Below, piece after piece: positions 1 through 8,716 of a stretch of DNA of 64,000 nucleotides. Within the stretch, counting starts at the first letter, position 1, and each line of letters starts with the position of its first letter. Source of the DNA: Pseudomonadales bacterium (lineage in GTDB: Bacteria; Pseudomonadota; Gammaproteobacteria; Pseudomonadales; Azotimanducaceae); NCBI GenBank assembly GCA_024234635.1, contig JACKNX010000018.1:16364-80363 (forward strand), in the 5' to 3' direction. Position numbers and translations under genes: made by a program. Under the pieces are notes generated by a model. It searched no databases. It saw only the letters and a program-made list of their open reading frames with translations, and was not told the origin of the DNA.

Positions 1-311
1 GGCGTGCGTTGCTCGGTGGGGGCGCTACCAAGCAACTCTTCGTGCATGGCATTGGCTTCCACATCGGAGACAGCAGGACCATTGCCCACGGCATCGATGA
101 GAATGGGCTCGCCCTTGACCAGGCGCCAGCCGCCACCGGGCAATTCGCTGAGCGAATCATCGTAGGCCTGGCTGGCAGTCGTGCCCACGCCAGGCTCGAT
201 CGCCATGCGCAGGCCGCCCCGTTTCGAACGCCATGTGATCCAGAAGCCGTGCAGCACCACGGCAATGATCAGCAGGCCTCCACCGATGAGAATCAGTGTC
301 TTGATATCCAT
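1..311 (-). CDS. zipA: Cell division protein ZipA, N-terminal part (cut by window edge)
   Basis: ZipA anchors FtsZ rings to the inner membrane during septum formation. Translating from an ATG at 311 gives MDIKTLILIGGGLLIIAVVL, a single N-terminal membrane anchor, then a basic stretch (WRSKRGG) and the start of the variable linker. This matches ZipA N-termini, and smc-zipA is a common gammaproteobacterial order. The frame stays open to the window edge, so the FtsZ-binding C-terminal domain is not visible. It lies 51 bp behind smc and is probably cotranscribed. A 9+9 base palindrome in that gap ends next to an AAGGAG element upstream of the start. It was not found as a complete open frame because its stop lies outside the window. 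Confidence 0.85.
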   Translation of the reverse strand, partial: MDIKTLILIGGGLLIIAVVLHGFWITWRSKRGGLRMAIEPGVGTTASQAYDDSLSELPGGGWRLVKGEPILIDAVGNGPAVSDVEANAMHEELLGSAPTEQRT

Positions 312-330
312 CTTGTTCCAGCGGCTCCTT

Positions 331-349
331 CGGTCGCACCGTGCGACCG
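331..349 (-). other. Perfect palindrome between smc and zipA
   Basis: The arms CGGTCGCAC and GTGCGACCG flank a single central base, so the transcript can form an 8-bp stem with a 3-nt loop. On the minus transcript the hairpin lies just after the smc stop and is followed at once by AAGGAG (325-330), the likely ribosome-binding element of zipA. No U-run follows, so it is not an intrinsic terminator. It may protect the smc mRNA 3' end or affect zipA translation; that is inference. Confidence 0.45.
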
Positions 350-362
350 GGACACGTTCACT

Positions 363-3300
363 TCACACCGCAGCCAGGGCAACGGCCTCCCCGACGTCAA
401 CGCTGACGAGGCGGGATACTCCCGGCTCGTGCATCGTGACACCCAGAAGATGATCCGCGGCTTCCATGGTCAGTTTGTTGTGTGTGATCACCACGAACTG
501 CACTTCGGACGACATCTCCTTGATCAACTCCGCATAGCGGTTGACATTGGCATCGTCGAGAGGTGCATCCACTTCGTCCAGCAAGCAAACGGGGCTTGGG
601 TTGAGGTGGAATATGGCAAAGATGAGCGCTATGGCCGTCATTGCCTTTTCACCGCCCGACAGCAAATGCACACTCGCGTTGCGTTTGCCCGGTGGTCTCG
701 CCATGAGCGAAACACCGGTATCGAGCAAGTCCTCCCCCGTCAGTTCCAGGTAGGCGTGTCCTCCGCCAAACACTTTCGGAAACAGTTCCCCCAGACGCTT
801 GTTGACTGTTTCGAAAGTTTCTTTGAATCTGGCTCGAGTCTCCCGGTCGATTTTACGCATGGCTTCGCGCAATGTCGCCAGGGCCTGTTCCAGATCGTCG
901 TTCTGTGCATCGAGATAGGCCTTGCGTTCCGATTCCGTGCGGAATTCATCAATGGCCGCAAGATTTATGGCACCCAGGCGTTCGATGCGCCGCTGGATGC
1001 GGTCCAGGTTTTCCTGCCACGCGGGCTCGCTGGCGTCGTCGGGCATGGCTGCCCTTACTGCCTCGAGTTCGCGCCCGGTACTCTGGATCCGTTCGAGTAG
1101 ATTGGCCTCCTGCACCGCCAGCCCTTCCCGGGCGATACGCGCCTGTTCCAGATTGGCCCGCAACCCCTCCGTGGCAGCTTCAGTACCATGGCGCGCGGCT
1201 TCCAGCGCCCGCACGCCGTTATCGATTTCCTCCAGCGCCAGGCGAATGGTGCCTAGTTCGGTTTCCACCTCAGCCCGCCGGCTCAGCTTTTCCTCGAGCG
1301 CGACACGCAATTCCGGCAACGGATCACGGGTCTGCTCGATGGATGCCTGAAGCTGCTCGCCCTGACGCGCGAAATCGGCAATCTGCGTGGTCAGCCGGGC
1401 CAACCCACTTTCCACCGCCGCATGCCGCGAGCGCAGCGCGGCAAGTTCCGTGCTTGCCGCATGAAACGCATCCCGCTCGGTGCGGGCACGCTGACGCGCC
1501 TGCGCCACGCGCGCTTCGGTGGCCACCCGGGCCTGGGCCAGTTGCTCCCTTGCCAACGCCTGCTCCACCCGCCGCGCTTCGGCGGTGCGCAGCAGTTCCT
1601 GCACCGAGGTGAACCTGGAGGCTTCTTCGGCCTCCTGTGCGGTCAGCTCCTCGAGTTCCTGACGAATGCGGCTGCGCCGGCGCTCCGCTTCCTGTACCTG
1701 TACGCGGTACACACCCAACTCCGTGCGTCGCTCACTCAGGTTGGCGGTAAGCGTCGCGATACGCGCCTGCAGGGCATCCCGCTCCGCTTCCAGCGCAACA
1801 GTGCGCTCCCGCCCGAGTTCACGCTGCTGCTGCACTTCCTCGAGGGCGGTTTCCGCTTCCTCGACATGCACGGTCAGGGTTTCGATGGCGCGCCCACGGC
1901 GGATGATGCCGCTCTGCGCACTTTCTTCCGGCGCCACGGTCAACCAGTCACGCCCCATCCAGATGCCATCGCGGGTGATGATGCTCTCACCGGGTTGCAG
2001 TCCCTGACGGGCCTGCATGGCCACCGGCAACGATTCGGCGGCATAAACGCCCGCCAGCAGGGAGCCAAGGTTGCCGCCGTTGCCTCGCAACAGGCTGGCT
2101 AGACTGGGCAACTCGCCGCCAACCCGGGATTCCACGGTCTCCGGCTGCCGTGTGGCTTCCACCAGCGCCAGATCACTGGCGGTTTCGATCACCAGGTCGT
2201 CGGTGAACGCAGCGAGGTCATCGACAACCACACCGTGCAGGAAAGCCCCGAGCACCGTCTCCACCGCGCGCTCCCAGCCTGCCACGACCGCCAGGTTTTC
2301 GCCGATGCGATCACGCTGCGACAGACCGTGCGCCACCAGCCATGCTTCGTGCTTGGACTTGTCACGACCGAGCGCCGCCGCCTGCACGGCTTCCAGACTG
2401 GTCAGTTCCTGACGCAGCGACTGCAACCGGCCGCGCGCCGCCTCGATGCCGCGCTCGAGATCGCGGGTGGCGTCCTGACTGAACGTGATGTCCTGACGCC
2501 GTTGCTCCAGCTGCGCACCCAGCTCCGCCAGCTGCTCCTCGATCTGCGCAATGACAATCTCGAGCTCCTCAATCCGGCCGTCCGCGTGCGCGTCGCTGGG
2601 ATCCTCTTCCGCGGCCAGCACCTGCCGGCGCTGCCGGTGACGTTCGATGAGCTGCTGCAGATGTTCCAGGCGACTGCCCTGCACATCCACCTGTCGCATC
2701 GCTTCGTTGTAGCGTTGACCCACCTCTTCCCAGCGCTTCTGGTCATCGCGCTGCGCGGCTTCCGCGATGTCGAGATCCGCCTGTGCCTGCTCATCCGCCT
2801 GCCGCGCCGCCGCGACCCGCGGCTCCCCGGTCGCAATATCCGCGGCCAGCGTGGCGAGCTGCTCTTCGTCCGTGCTGCGCTGCGCCTGCATCTCGCCGGC
2901 CCGGCGCGTCACACCTTCCAGGTCCAGCTCCAGCTGGCTGACCCGTCGGGTGCTGAACTCGATGCGCTCCTCGTCGCGGGAGATTTCCGCGCCAACCTGA
3001 TAGAACGCTCCCTGCACACGGTTGAACCCATGCGTCATGTCCGCATGCGCTGCGCGCTGCGTTTCGATCTCACTTTCGAGGCGCCGGTGTTCGGCGTTGG
3101 CCGCCTCGAGCGCCACCCGACCTTCCTGTATGCGCGTATCCAGCTCGGCCAGCTGTACCGCCAGGGTGTCGTAGCGCAACGTATACAGTTCCGCGGCAGT
3201 ACGGCTTTCCTCGTCCTTCAGTTCCCTGTAGCGCTCCGCGGCCTTCGCCTGCCGCTGCAGGCGGTCGAGCTGCTTGCCCAGCTCCTCGCGGATATCGTTG

Positions 3301-3881
3301 AGGCGCGCGAGATTTTCCACCGTATGCTTGATGCGGTTTTCCGTTTCCCGCCGCCGTTCCTTGTACTTGGATATCCCCGCTGCTTCCTCCAGGTAGCCAC
3401 GCAGCTCGTCGGGCTTGGCTTCCACGAGCTGGCTGATCATGCCCTGCTCGATGATGGAGTAGCTGCGCGGACCGAAGCCGGTGCCCAGGAAGACGTCCTG
3501 GATGTCCCGACGCCGACACTTCTGCCCGTTGAGGAAATAGTTGGACTGGCTGTCGCGGGTGACCTCGCGACGGATCGCGATCTCGGCATAAGCGGCATAC
3601 TGGCCACCCACTCGCCCGTCGCTGTTGTCGAACTGCAGCTCGATGCTGGCCGACACTGTGGGCTTGCGCGCAGAGGAGCCATTGAAGATCACGTCCGTGA
3701 TGTTCTCGCCACGCAACTGCTTGGCGGAGCTTTCGCCCATGACCCAGCGTACCGCATCAATGACGTTGGATTTGCCGCAGCCGTTGGGGCCGACGATGGC
3801 GCTCAGTTTCCCGGGAAAGCTGACCGTGGTGGCGTCAACGAACGACTTGAATCCTGCAAGTTTTATCTGCTTCAGCCGCAT
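363..3881 (-). CDS. smc: Chromosome partition protein SMC
   Basis: SMC is the ATPase of the bacterial condensin that compacts and segregates chromosomes, usually with ScpA and ScpB. The 1172-residue product begins MRLKQIKLAGFKSF, has Walker A GPNGCGKS near residue 34, two long charged coiled coils separated by a hinge near the middle (around GENLAVVAGWERAVETVLG), and C-terminal head motifs LSGGEKAMTA (ABC signature) and CLLDEVDAPLDD (Walker B). Length and order are those of full-length SMC. A TTG four codons upstream (3893) is in frame, but the ATG at 3881 fits the family start. It is followed by zipA. ScpA/B are not in the window. Confidence 0.97.
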   Translation of the reverse strand: MRLKQIKLAGFKSFVDATTVSFPGKLSAIVGPNGCGKSNVIDAVRWVMGESSAKQLRGENITDVIFNGSSARKPTVSASIELQFDNSDGRVGGQYAAYAEIAIRREVTRDSQSNYFLNGQKCRRRDIQDVFLGTGFGPRSYSIIEQGMISQLVEAKPDELRGYLEEAAGISKYKERRRETENRIKHTVENLARLNDIREELGKQLDRLQRQAKAAERYRELKDEESRTAAELYTLRYDTLAVQLAELDTRIQEGRVALEAANAEHRRLESEIETQRAAHADMTHGFNRVQGAFYQVGAEISRDEERIEFSTRRVSQLELDLEGVTRRAGEMQAQRSTDEEQLATLAADIATGEPRVAAARQADEQAQADLDIAEAAQRDDQKRWEEVGQRYNEAMRQVDVQGSRLEHLQQLIERHRQRRQVLAAEEDPSDAHADGRIEELEIVIAQIEEQLAELGAQLEQRRQDITFSQDATRDLERGIEAARGRLQSLRQELTSLEAVQAAALGRDKSKHEAWLVAHGLSQRDRIGENLAVVAGWERAVETVLGAFLHGVVVDDLAAFTDDLVIETASDLALVEATRQPETVESRVGGELPSLASLLRGNGGNLGSLLAGVYAAESLPVAMQARQGLQPGESIITRDGIWMGRDWLTVAPEESAQSGIIRRGRAIETLTVHVEEAETALEEVQQQRELGRERTVALEAERDALQARIATLTANLSERRTELGVYRVQVQEAERRRSRIRQELEELTAQEAEEASRFTSVQELLRTAEARRVEQALAREQLAQARVATEARVAQARQRARTERDAFHAASTELAALRSRHAAVESGLARLTTQIADFARQGEQLQASIEQTRDPLPELRVALEEKLSRRAEVETELGTIRLALEEIDNGVRALEAARHGTEAATEGLRANLEQARIAREGLAVQEANLLERIQSTGRELEAVRAAMPDDASEPAWQENLDRIQRRIERLGAINLAAIDEFRTESERKAYLDAQNDDLEQALATLREAMRKIDRETRARFKETFETVNKRLGELFPKVFGGGHAYLELTGEDLLDTGVSLMARPPGKRNASVHLLSGGEKAMTAIALIFAIFHLNPSPVCLLDEVDAPLDDANVNRYAELIKEMSSEVQFVVITHNKLTMEAADHLLGVTMHEPGVSRLVSVDVGEAVALAAV

Positions 3882-3975
3882 GAAGCGCGCCAATCACCGA
3901 GTCGGGAGAAGCGTGCAAGTCTAAAGGAAAGCTCTGCCCATGCGCACCGGGGGCCCGGAAAAAAGCGGACTTTTT

Positions 3976-5166
3976 TCAGCCCGCGGCCGCAGGCGGGTGC
4001 AATTCGACACCGAGACTGACCGCCTCTGGCATGTCGCGGGTGACGATGGGCGCGGACTGCCATTCCCAGTCGCCCGGCTGCGACGTTGGTTGCCCGGTGA
4101 GACTCAGGCGCACCACCACTTCGACCTGCTCCGCGGCGGACAGCGGATTGGCTGGATTCATCGACGCGAGGTCATCCAGCCGCACCGCAAACGGCAGCAT
4201 CGACGCCGGCCGTCTGGCCACGGCGTAGGGCATGCCGCCGCCCACGGGACGGGCAACCACGAACACGGTGGCGTCCGCAGGCGTCGCGGCACCGGCGGAT
4301 ACCGCCACGTCGATCGTGGGCAGTTCCACAGGCAGGTGCGAGCGGACCTGCTCCATGAAGGCAAGCAGGCTGGCCTGGGATCGCGGGTCACGCAGACCGC
4401 CCTGGGCTTTGTTCAGGAGCCGCATGGACTCCTTGAAATCGCCCATGCGGGCGTAATGCACACTCAGCAGCTGAAGCACCGGCCCATTGGCGGGATCCGC
4501 GGCCAGAATGCGCTGCGCGAGCTTTTCACTCTGTTCGTCCAGTTCGCCATCTGCCGCCAGATACCGCGCCTGTAACCAGTAGGTATCGACGGACGGATCT
4601 TCCCCGACGAGCGACGCCGTGCGCGAAAAAGCCTCCGCGGCCAGCGCGTAACGCTGCTGCTTGAGCAGCACATGGCCGTACAGATACCAGCTTTCCGCAT
4701 CATCGGCGCGCCGGTCCACCCGTCGCTGCAGGACCTCCCGCCAGCGATCCAGTTGCGGGTCGTCGTCGGCAAGCGACATGACCGCGCTGGCTCCCCGCAC
4801 TGCATCGGCATCCGGGTCCCCCACCTTGAGATAGACTCCAGCCGCAAGCACCGGCGCCAGCAAGCCGAGCACCAGCGCGGGCCAGCGGGGACCAGCGACC
4901 CGCTCCGCGCCAGCCGTCGCATCCGCCACTTCGTCCAGCAGCGAGGCATCCAGTTCCCGGCGGAGCGCGCCGGCGGTATCACCGTCGGCGGCAGCCGCTT
5001 CGATTTCGGCGTTCAGTTCGCCACGTCGCTGCTGATACAGACCGGCGAGCAGGCGACGCCGGTCGAACCGGCTTTCCCGTCCGGCACGCAGGGTCGGCAG
5101 CACGAACAGTGTGAGGGCCACCACCGCGAGCAGGCCGCAGAAAAGGACAAAGGTGGTATCGGTCAA
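3976..5166 (-). CDS. ccmI: Cytochrome c maturation protein CcmI
   Basis: CcmI is the apocytochrome c chaperone of System I, handing the CXXCH region to the CcmFH haem ligation complex. The 396-residue product has two membrane segments: residues about 5-25, and about 97-112 (PALVLGLLAPVLAAGVYL). A cytoplasmic basic loop between them carries RRRLLAGLYQQRRGELNAEI, followed by TPR-like helices (about 150-290, with WYLYGHVLLKQQRY) and a C-terminal beta-rich periplasmic domain. The apparent start is TTG, overlapping the TGA of ccmH, so translation is likely coupled. It is the last gene of the ccm operon and lies 94 bp before smc. Confidence 0.92.
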   Translation of the reverse strand: MTDTTFVLFCGLLAVVALTLFVLPTLRAGRESRFDRRRLLAGLYQQRRGELNAEIEAAAADGDTAGALRRELDASLLDEVADATAGAERVAGPRWPALVLGLLAPVLAAGVYLKVGDPDADAVRGASAVMSLADDDPQLDRWREVLQRRVDRRADDAESWYLYGHVLLKQQRYALAAEAFSRTASLVGEDPSVDTYWLQARYLAADGELDEQSEKLAQRILAADPANGPVLQLLSVHYARMGDFKESMRLLNKAQGGLRDPRSQASLLAFMEQVRSHLPVELPTIDVAVSAGAATPADATVFVVARPVGGGMPYAVARRPASMLPFAVRLDDLASMNPANPLSAAEQVEVVVRLSLTGQPTSQPGDWEWQSAPIVTRDMPEAVSLGVELHPPAAAG

Positions 5167-5624
5167 CGCACTTCCTCGTCAAGCGCCGCCAGCCGGCGCT
5201 GCTCGTCGGCGTCCAGGGCGTCAAGTTCCGGGCGTCTGGAGATGCCACGCAGCAGCATGAAACCAACGATCAGCGCAAGCGCCGGCAGCGCCCACAACAC
5301 CACGGTCATGGGCCTGAAAGGCGGGTCATAAAGCACGAAGTCACCGTAGCGATCCACCAGGTACTGACGGATATCGGCATCGCTCATGCCCTTCTCGACC
5401 AGCAGTCGGTACACCGTATTTCGCAGGTCATGGGCGATCGGCGCATCACTGCCCGCCAGGTTGGTGTTCTGGCACTTCGGGCACCGCAGTTCGTCGATCA
5501 GGCCGTAGTACCGCGCCTCCAGCGCCGGATCGTCAAACTGGTGCACTTCCACGGTGGAGGCGGCACGGGCGATACCCGCCACGCAGAAAAACAGGAGGGC
5601 GAACGCAAATCCGGAACGCGTCAC
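5163..5624 (-). CDS. ccmH: Cytochrome c maturation protein CcmH (thiol reductant)
   Basis: CcmH reduces the CXXCH thiols of apocytochrome c in the periplasm before haem attachment. The 153-residue product has an N-terminal signal segment (FAFALLFFCVAGIARAA), the diagnostic RCPKCQ motif within a conserved block (RCPKCQNTNLAGSDAPIAHDLR), YLVDRYGDFVLYDPPF, and a C-terminal membrane helix (VVLWALPALALIVGFMLL). The start is a GTG overlapping the stop of ccmG, and the end overlaps the TTG of ccmI. It is the short form, with the TPR part carried by separate ccmI, as in Pseudomonas. Confidence 0.95.
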   Translation of the reverse strand: MTRSGFAFALLFFCVAGIARAASTVEVHQFDDPALEARYYGLIDELRCPKCQNTNLAGSDAPIAHDLRNTVYRLLVEKGMSDADIRQYLVDRYGDFVLYDPPFRPMTVVLWALPALALIVGFMLLRGISRRPELDALDADEQRRLAALDEEVR

Positions 5625-6160
5625 GAGGCGTCCTCCATGGCGGCAAGTCGCGGCGCAATCTCCGCGGCCCAGACCTGCTCGTTCACATCACCCACCCGTT
5701 TGTAGACGATGGTGCCCCTCGCATCGAGCAGGAAACTCTCCGGCGCCCCGTAGACACCAAGCTCCACGCCGATACGCCCATCGGCATCCAGCAGATTGAA
5801 ACTGTAGGGATCCCCGTAGCGGTCGAGCCAGCGGCGCGCCGACGCCGGGTCGTCCTTGTACACGATGCCCACGATTTCCAATCCTTCGCGCGCCTTCAGT
5901 GTTTCCAGAAACGCGTGTTCGGCCTTGCAGGTGGGACACCACGTGGCCCACACGTTCACCAGCAACGGCCTGCCGAGAAGCGCTGTTCGATCCGCCAGTT
6001 GCTCCGGCGCATCCAGACGGGGTGCCGAGAACGGGGGAAACGGTTTGCCAATGAGCGGCGATGGCAGCACCGCCCTGTCGCCCAGCCCGAACCCGATGTA
6101 ACCAAGCGCAACAATGACGACAAACACGCCAAGCGGGACAAAAAAACTCATGCGGTTCAT
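5621..6160 (-). CDS. ccmG: Thiol:disulfide interchange protein CcmG/DsbE
   Basis: CcmG is a membrane-tethered periplasmic thioredoxin-like protein that keeps apocytochrome c or CcmH reduced. The 179-residue product has an N-terminal anchor (FFVPLGVFVVIVALGYIGFG) and a thioredoxin fold with the active site WCPTCKAEH after LLVNVWAT. The later block YGVYGAPESFLLDARGTIVYK has the cis-Pro loop typical of the family. It overlaps ccmF upstream and ccmH downstream by 4 bp each. Confidence 0.96.
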   Translation of the reverse strand: MNRMSFFVPLGVFVVIVALGYIGFGLGDRAVLPSPLIGKPFPPFSAPRLDAPEQLADRTALLGRPLLVNVWATWCPTCKAEHAFLETLKAREGLEIVGIVYKDDPASARRWLDRYGDPYSFNLLDADGRIGVELGVYGAPESFLLDARGTIVYKRVGDVNEQVWAAEIAPRLAAMEDAS

Positions 6161-8118
6161 GCGGGCGCCCCCCCGGCGGCGGCCACACCGGCCCGCGCGG
6201 CGACCCGCAACCGGTAACGCCGGTCGAGAATAGCCAGCCCACCGCCGGCGGCCATGATGATGGCGCCAAACCAGATCCAGCGGACGAAGGGTTTGATGTG
6301 CACGCGTACCGCCCAGGCCCCGGCTTCCAGGGGTTCACCGAGGGAAATATAGACATCGCGCAGGAAACCCGGGTCGATGGCGGCTTCGGTCATCATGTTG
6401 CCGCCGGCGACATACCGGCGTTTTTCGGGCCGCAGCATGAACTCACGCCCGTTCTCGGTGATGGCAAACTGGCCGACCTGCGCCACGTAGTTGGGCCCAC
6501 GGCCATCCTCCACGCTCACGAAACGGATCTGCCTGCCTTCACGTTCCACCGTATCGCCAGGGTGCATCGCGAGATCTTTTTCGGACGACAGTTCCACCGT
6601 AAGCGCGACACCCGCCACCGACATCGCGAAACCAACGTGGGCAATGCACATGCCGAGCCAGGCAACGCCAGGACGGTGTCCCGAACGCAGCTTGCGGACG
6701 AGGTCCGCCGCGTGCGAGGCGACAATTGCAATGGCCAGCACCACCGCCACCATGGCTGCCAGGCGCGGCAGATCAAATGCGCCCCAAAGCGCGATCACCG
6801 CGCCGAGCCCCAGCACGCCTGTTGCCACGAGCGGCCAGCGCAACAAGGCAACGATGCGCGATGGCGCCGTACGTTTCCAGTTGACGACCGGGGCGAGGAC
6901 CAGCAGGGCGCAGAGCAGCAGCATCAATGGCACGAACAGCTGATTGAAATAGGGTTTGCCCACCGACAGCTTGTCACCGGTGATGGCTTCGTAGCCGAGC
7001 GGCCACAGTGTTCCGGTGAGCACAACACCCAGTGCAACCGCCAGCAGGATGTTGTTCTGCAGCAGGAACGCATCACGACTCAGCCAGTCGAACGAAGCAC
7101 GGCTGCGCAGCTGCCAGGCACGCGCGCCATACAGGGTGAGCGAGCCACCTACCACCACGGCCAGGAAGATCAGGATGAACATGCCGCGTTCCGGATCGAC
7201 GGCAAACGCATGCACGGAGGTGAGCACTCCGGAACGCACGATGAAGGCGCCGAGCAAGGACAGCGAGAACGCGGCGATGGCCAGCAGCAGCGTCCAGCTC
7301 TTGAAAACCCCGCGCTTTTCCGTGGCGGCCAGCGAATGCACGAGCGCCGTGCCGATGAGCCAGGGCATGAAGGAAGCATTCTCCACCGGATCCCAGAACC
7401 ACCAGCCGCCCCAGCCGAGTTCGTAGTACGCCCACCAGCTGCCGAGCGCGATTCCGATGGTGAGGAACGCCCACGCGGTATTGGTCCAGGGCCGTGACCA
7501 ACGCGCCCATGCGGCATCCAGCCGGCCGGACAACAGCGCCGCGATGGCAAACGCGAAGGCGACGGAAAAACCGACGTAGCCGGTATAAAGCACCGGCGGG
7601 TGCACCGTGAGACCAAAATCCTGCAGCAACGGGTTCAGGTCCACACCCTCCGCGGGCGTGAACGGCACCAGCCGCCGGAACGGGTTGCTCGTGAACAGCA
7701 GGAAGGCGAGAAACCCCACGTTCATGAGCGCCATCACGCCGAGAACATTCCAGCGGAACACCGTCGGCAGATGCGCCGAACGCACGGCAACCGCCAGCAT
7801 CCAGGTGCACATGATCAGCACCCACAGCAGGAACGAACCTTCGTGCCCGCCCCAGAGCGCGGCCAGCTTGTACATGAAGGGAAGCTGGGTGTTGGAGTGC
7901 TCGGAGACATAGCGGACACTGAAGTCGTCGGTGGCGAAGGCGTGCATCAGCAGACCGAACGCCAGTGCGACGAGCACAAACTGCCCCGTGACGAGAAACG
8001 GCAGGGCCCGCGCGCCCGTCGCCAGGAGTCGGAACCGCGCCCCCAGTCCAAGCACCGCCATACCGCAGGCCAGCGCAAACGCCAGCACCGCCGCGAAGTG
8101 ACCCAGTTCGACACTCAT
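6157..8118 (-). CDS. ccmF: Haem lyase CcmF
   Basis: CcmF is the large inner-membrane protein that receives haem from holo-CcmE and attaches it to apocytochrome c with CcmH. The 653-residue product is strongly hydrophobic, with about 14 membrane segments. It has the tryptophan-rich haem-binding motif WGGWWFWDPVENASFMPW and the conserved FVRYVSEHSN and LYTGYVGFSVAFAF blocks. Length is normal for the family. ATG at 8118 overlaps the stop of ccmE; the stop overlaps ccmG. Confidence 0.97.
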   Translation of the reverse strand: MSVELGHFAAVLAFALACGMAVLGLGARFRLLATGARALPFLVTGQFVLVALAFGLLMHAFATDDFSVRYVSEHSNTQLPFMYKLAALWGGHEGSFLLWVLIMCTWMLAVAVRSAHLPTVFRWNVLGVMALMNVGFLAFLLFTSNPFRRLVPFTPAEGVDLNPLLQDFGLTVHPPVLYTGYVGFSVAFAFAIAALLSGRLDAAWARWSRPWTNTAWAFLTIGIALGSWWAYYELGWGGWWFWDPVENASFMPWLIGTALVHSLAATEKRGVFKSWTLLLAIAAFSLSLLGAFIVRSGVLTSVHAFAVDPERGMFILIFLAVVVGGSLTLYGARAWQLRSRASFDWLSRDAFLLQNNILLAVALGVVLTGTLWPLGYEAITGDKLSVGKPYFNQLFVPLMLLLCALLVLAPVVNWKRTAPSRIVALLRWPLVATGVLGLGAVIALWGAFDLPRLAAMVAVVLAIAIVASHAADLVRKLRSGHRPGVAWLGMCIAHVGFAMSVAGVALTVELSSEKDLAMHPGDTVEREGRQIRFVSVEDGRGPNYVAQVGQFAITENGREFMLRPEKRRYVAGGNMMTEAAIDPGFLRDVYISLGEPLEAGAWAVRVHIKPFVRWIWFGAIIMAAGGGLAILDRRYRLRVAARAGVAAAGGAPA

Positions 8119-8534
8119 TGCGGCCGCTCCATGCCGGCCAGTTCCGGCGGCATGTAGTTTTCATCGTGCTTGGCCAGTACTTCGCGAGCCACGAACACGC
8201 CGTCGTCACCCAGACGGCCTTCCACGATCACGCCCTGCCCTTCTCGAAACAGGTCCGGCAGGATACCTTCGTACTGCACCGTGAACTGCGCCGCCTGGCG
8301 ATCCGTCAGCACGAACGTGCTCAACAACTGGCGGCGTTGCCAGCTGCCTTCCAGCACCATGCCGCCCGCGCGGATATTGCGGTCGTGCGGCGCCTCCCCC
8401 GACGTGATCTGACCGGGCAGGTAGAACATGTTCACGTTCTTGCCGAGGCCCAGAAGCACCAGGCCGATGACCAGCGCGCTGCCAAGCGCCAGGGCCAGTA
8501 CCAGGTACAACCTGCGCTTGCGTGTGGGATTCAC
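8115..8534 (-). CDS. ccmE: Periplasmic haem chaperone CcmE
   Basis: CcmE binds haem covalently on a histidine and ferries it from CcmC to CcmF. The 139-residue product begins with a GTG (VNPTRKRRLYLV) whose bases overlap the stop of ccmD, followed by a signal-anchor helix. It has an OB-fold domain with RNIRAGGMVLEGS and the C-terminal LAKHDENYMPPEL, containing the haem-binding His and the nearby Tyr. A longer upstream reading of the same frame would overlay ccmD and is not credible. Acts on the periplasmic face of the inner membrane. Confidence 0.95.
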   Translation of the reverse strand: MNPTRKRRLYLVLALALGSALVIGLVLLGLGKNVNMFYLPGQITSGEAPHDRNIRAGGMVLEGSWQRRQLLSTFVLTDRQAAQFTVQYEGILPDLFREGQGVIVEGRLGDDGVFVAREVLAKHDENYMPPELAGMERPQ

Positions 8535-8716
8535 TGGGATTCGTTCTCCTGTTCCGCCGCCACATCGGCGGCAATGTCTCGCAACGCCCGCCGGAACGCC
8601 ATCCGGGTGCCGATCACCAGCAGGAGGAGCGTGACGAAACTGCTGCCATAGGCCAGCCAGACGTACAGACCATGCCGTCCCATGCTGGCCCATTCGCTGA
8701 ACGCTTCAACGGACAT
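8531..8716 (-). CDS. ccmD: Haem exporter subunit CcmD
   Basis: CcmD is a small single-span protein that helps release holo-CcmE from the CcmABC complex. The 61-residue product has the family shape: short N-terminus with FSEWASMGRHGLYVW, one membrane helix (AYGSSFVTLLLLVIG), then a charged cytoplasmic tail. It overlaps the end of ccmC by 11 bp and the start of ccmE by 4 bp. The identification rests on size, topology and position. Confidence 0.9.
   Translation of the reverse strand: MSVEAFSEWASMGRHGLYVWLAYGSSFVTLLLLVIGTRMAFRRALRDIAADVAAEQENESQ

Noticed and set aside
2235..4019. 594-codon plus-strand open frame
   Set aside because: Antisense to the N-terminal half of smc; compositionally open only.
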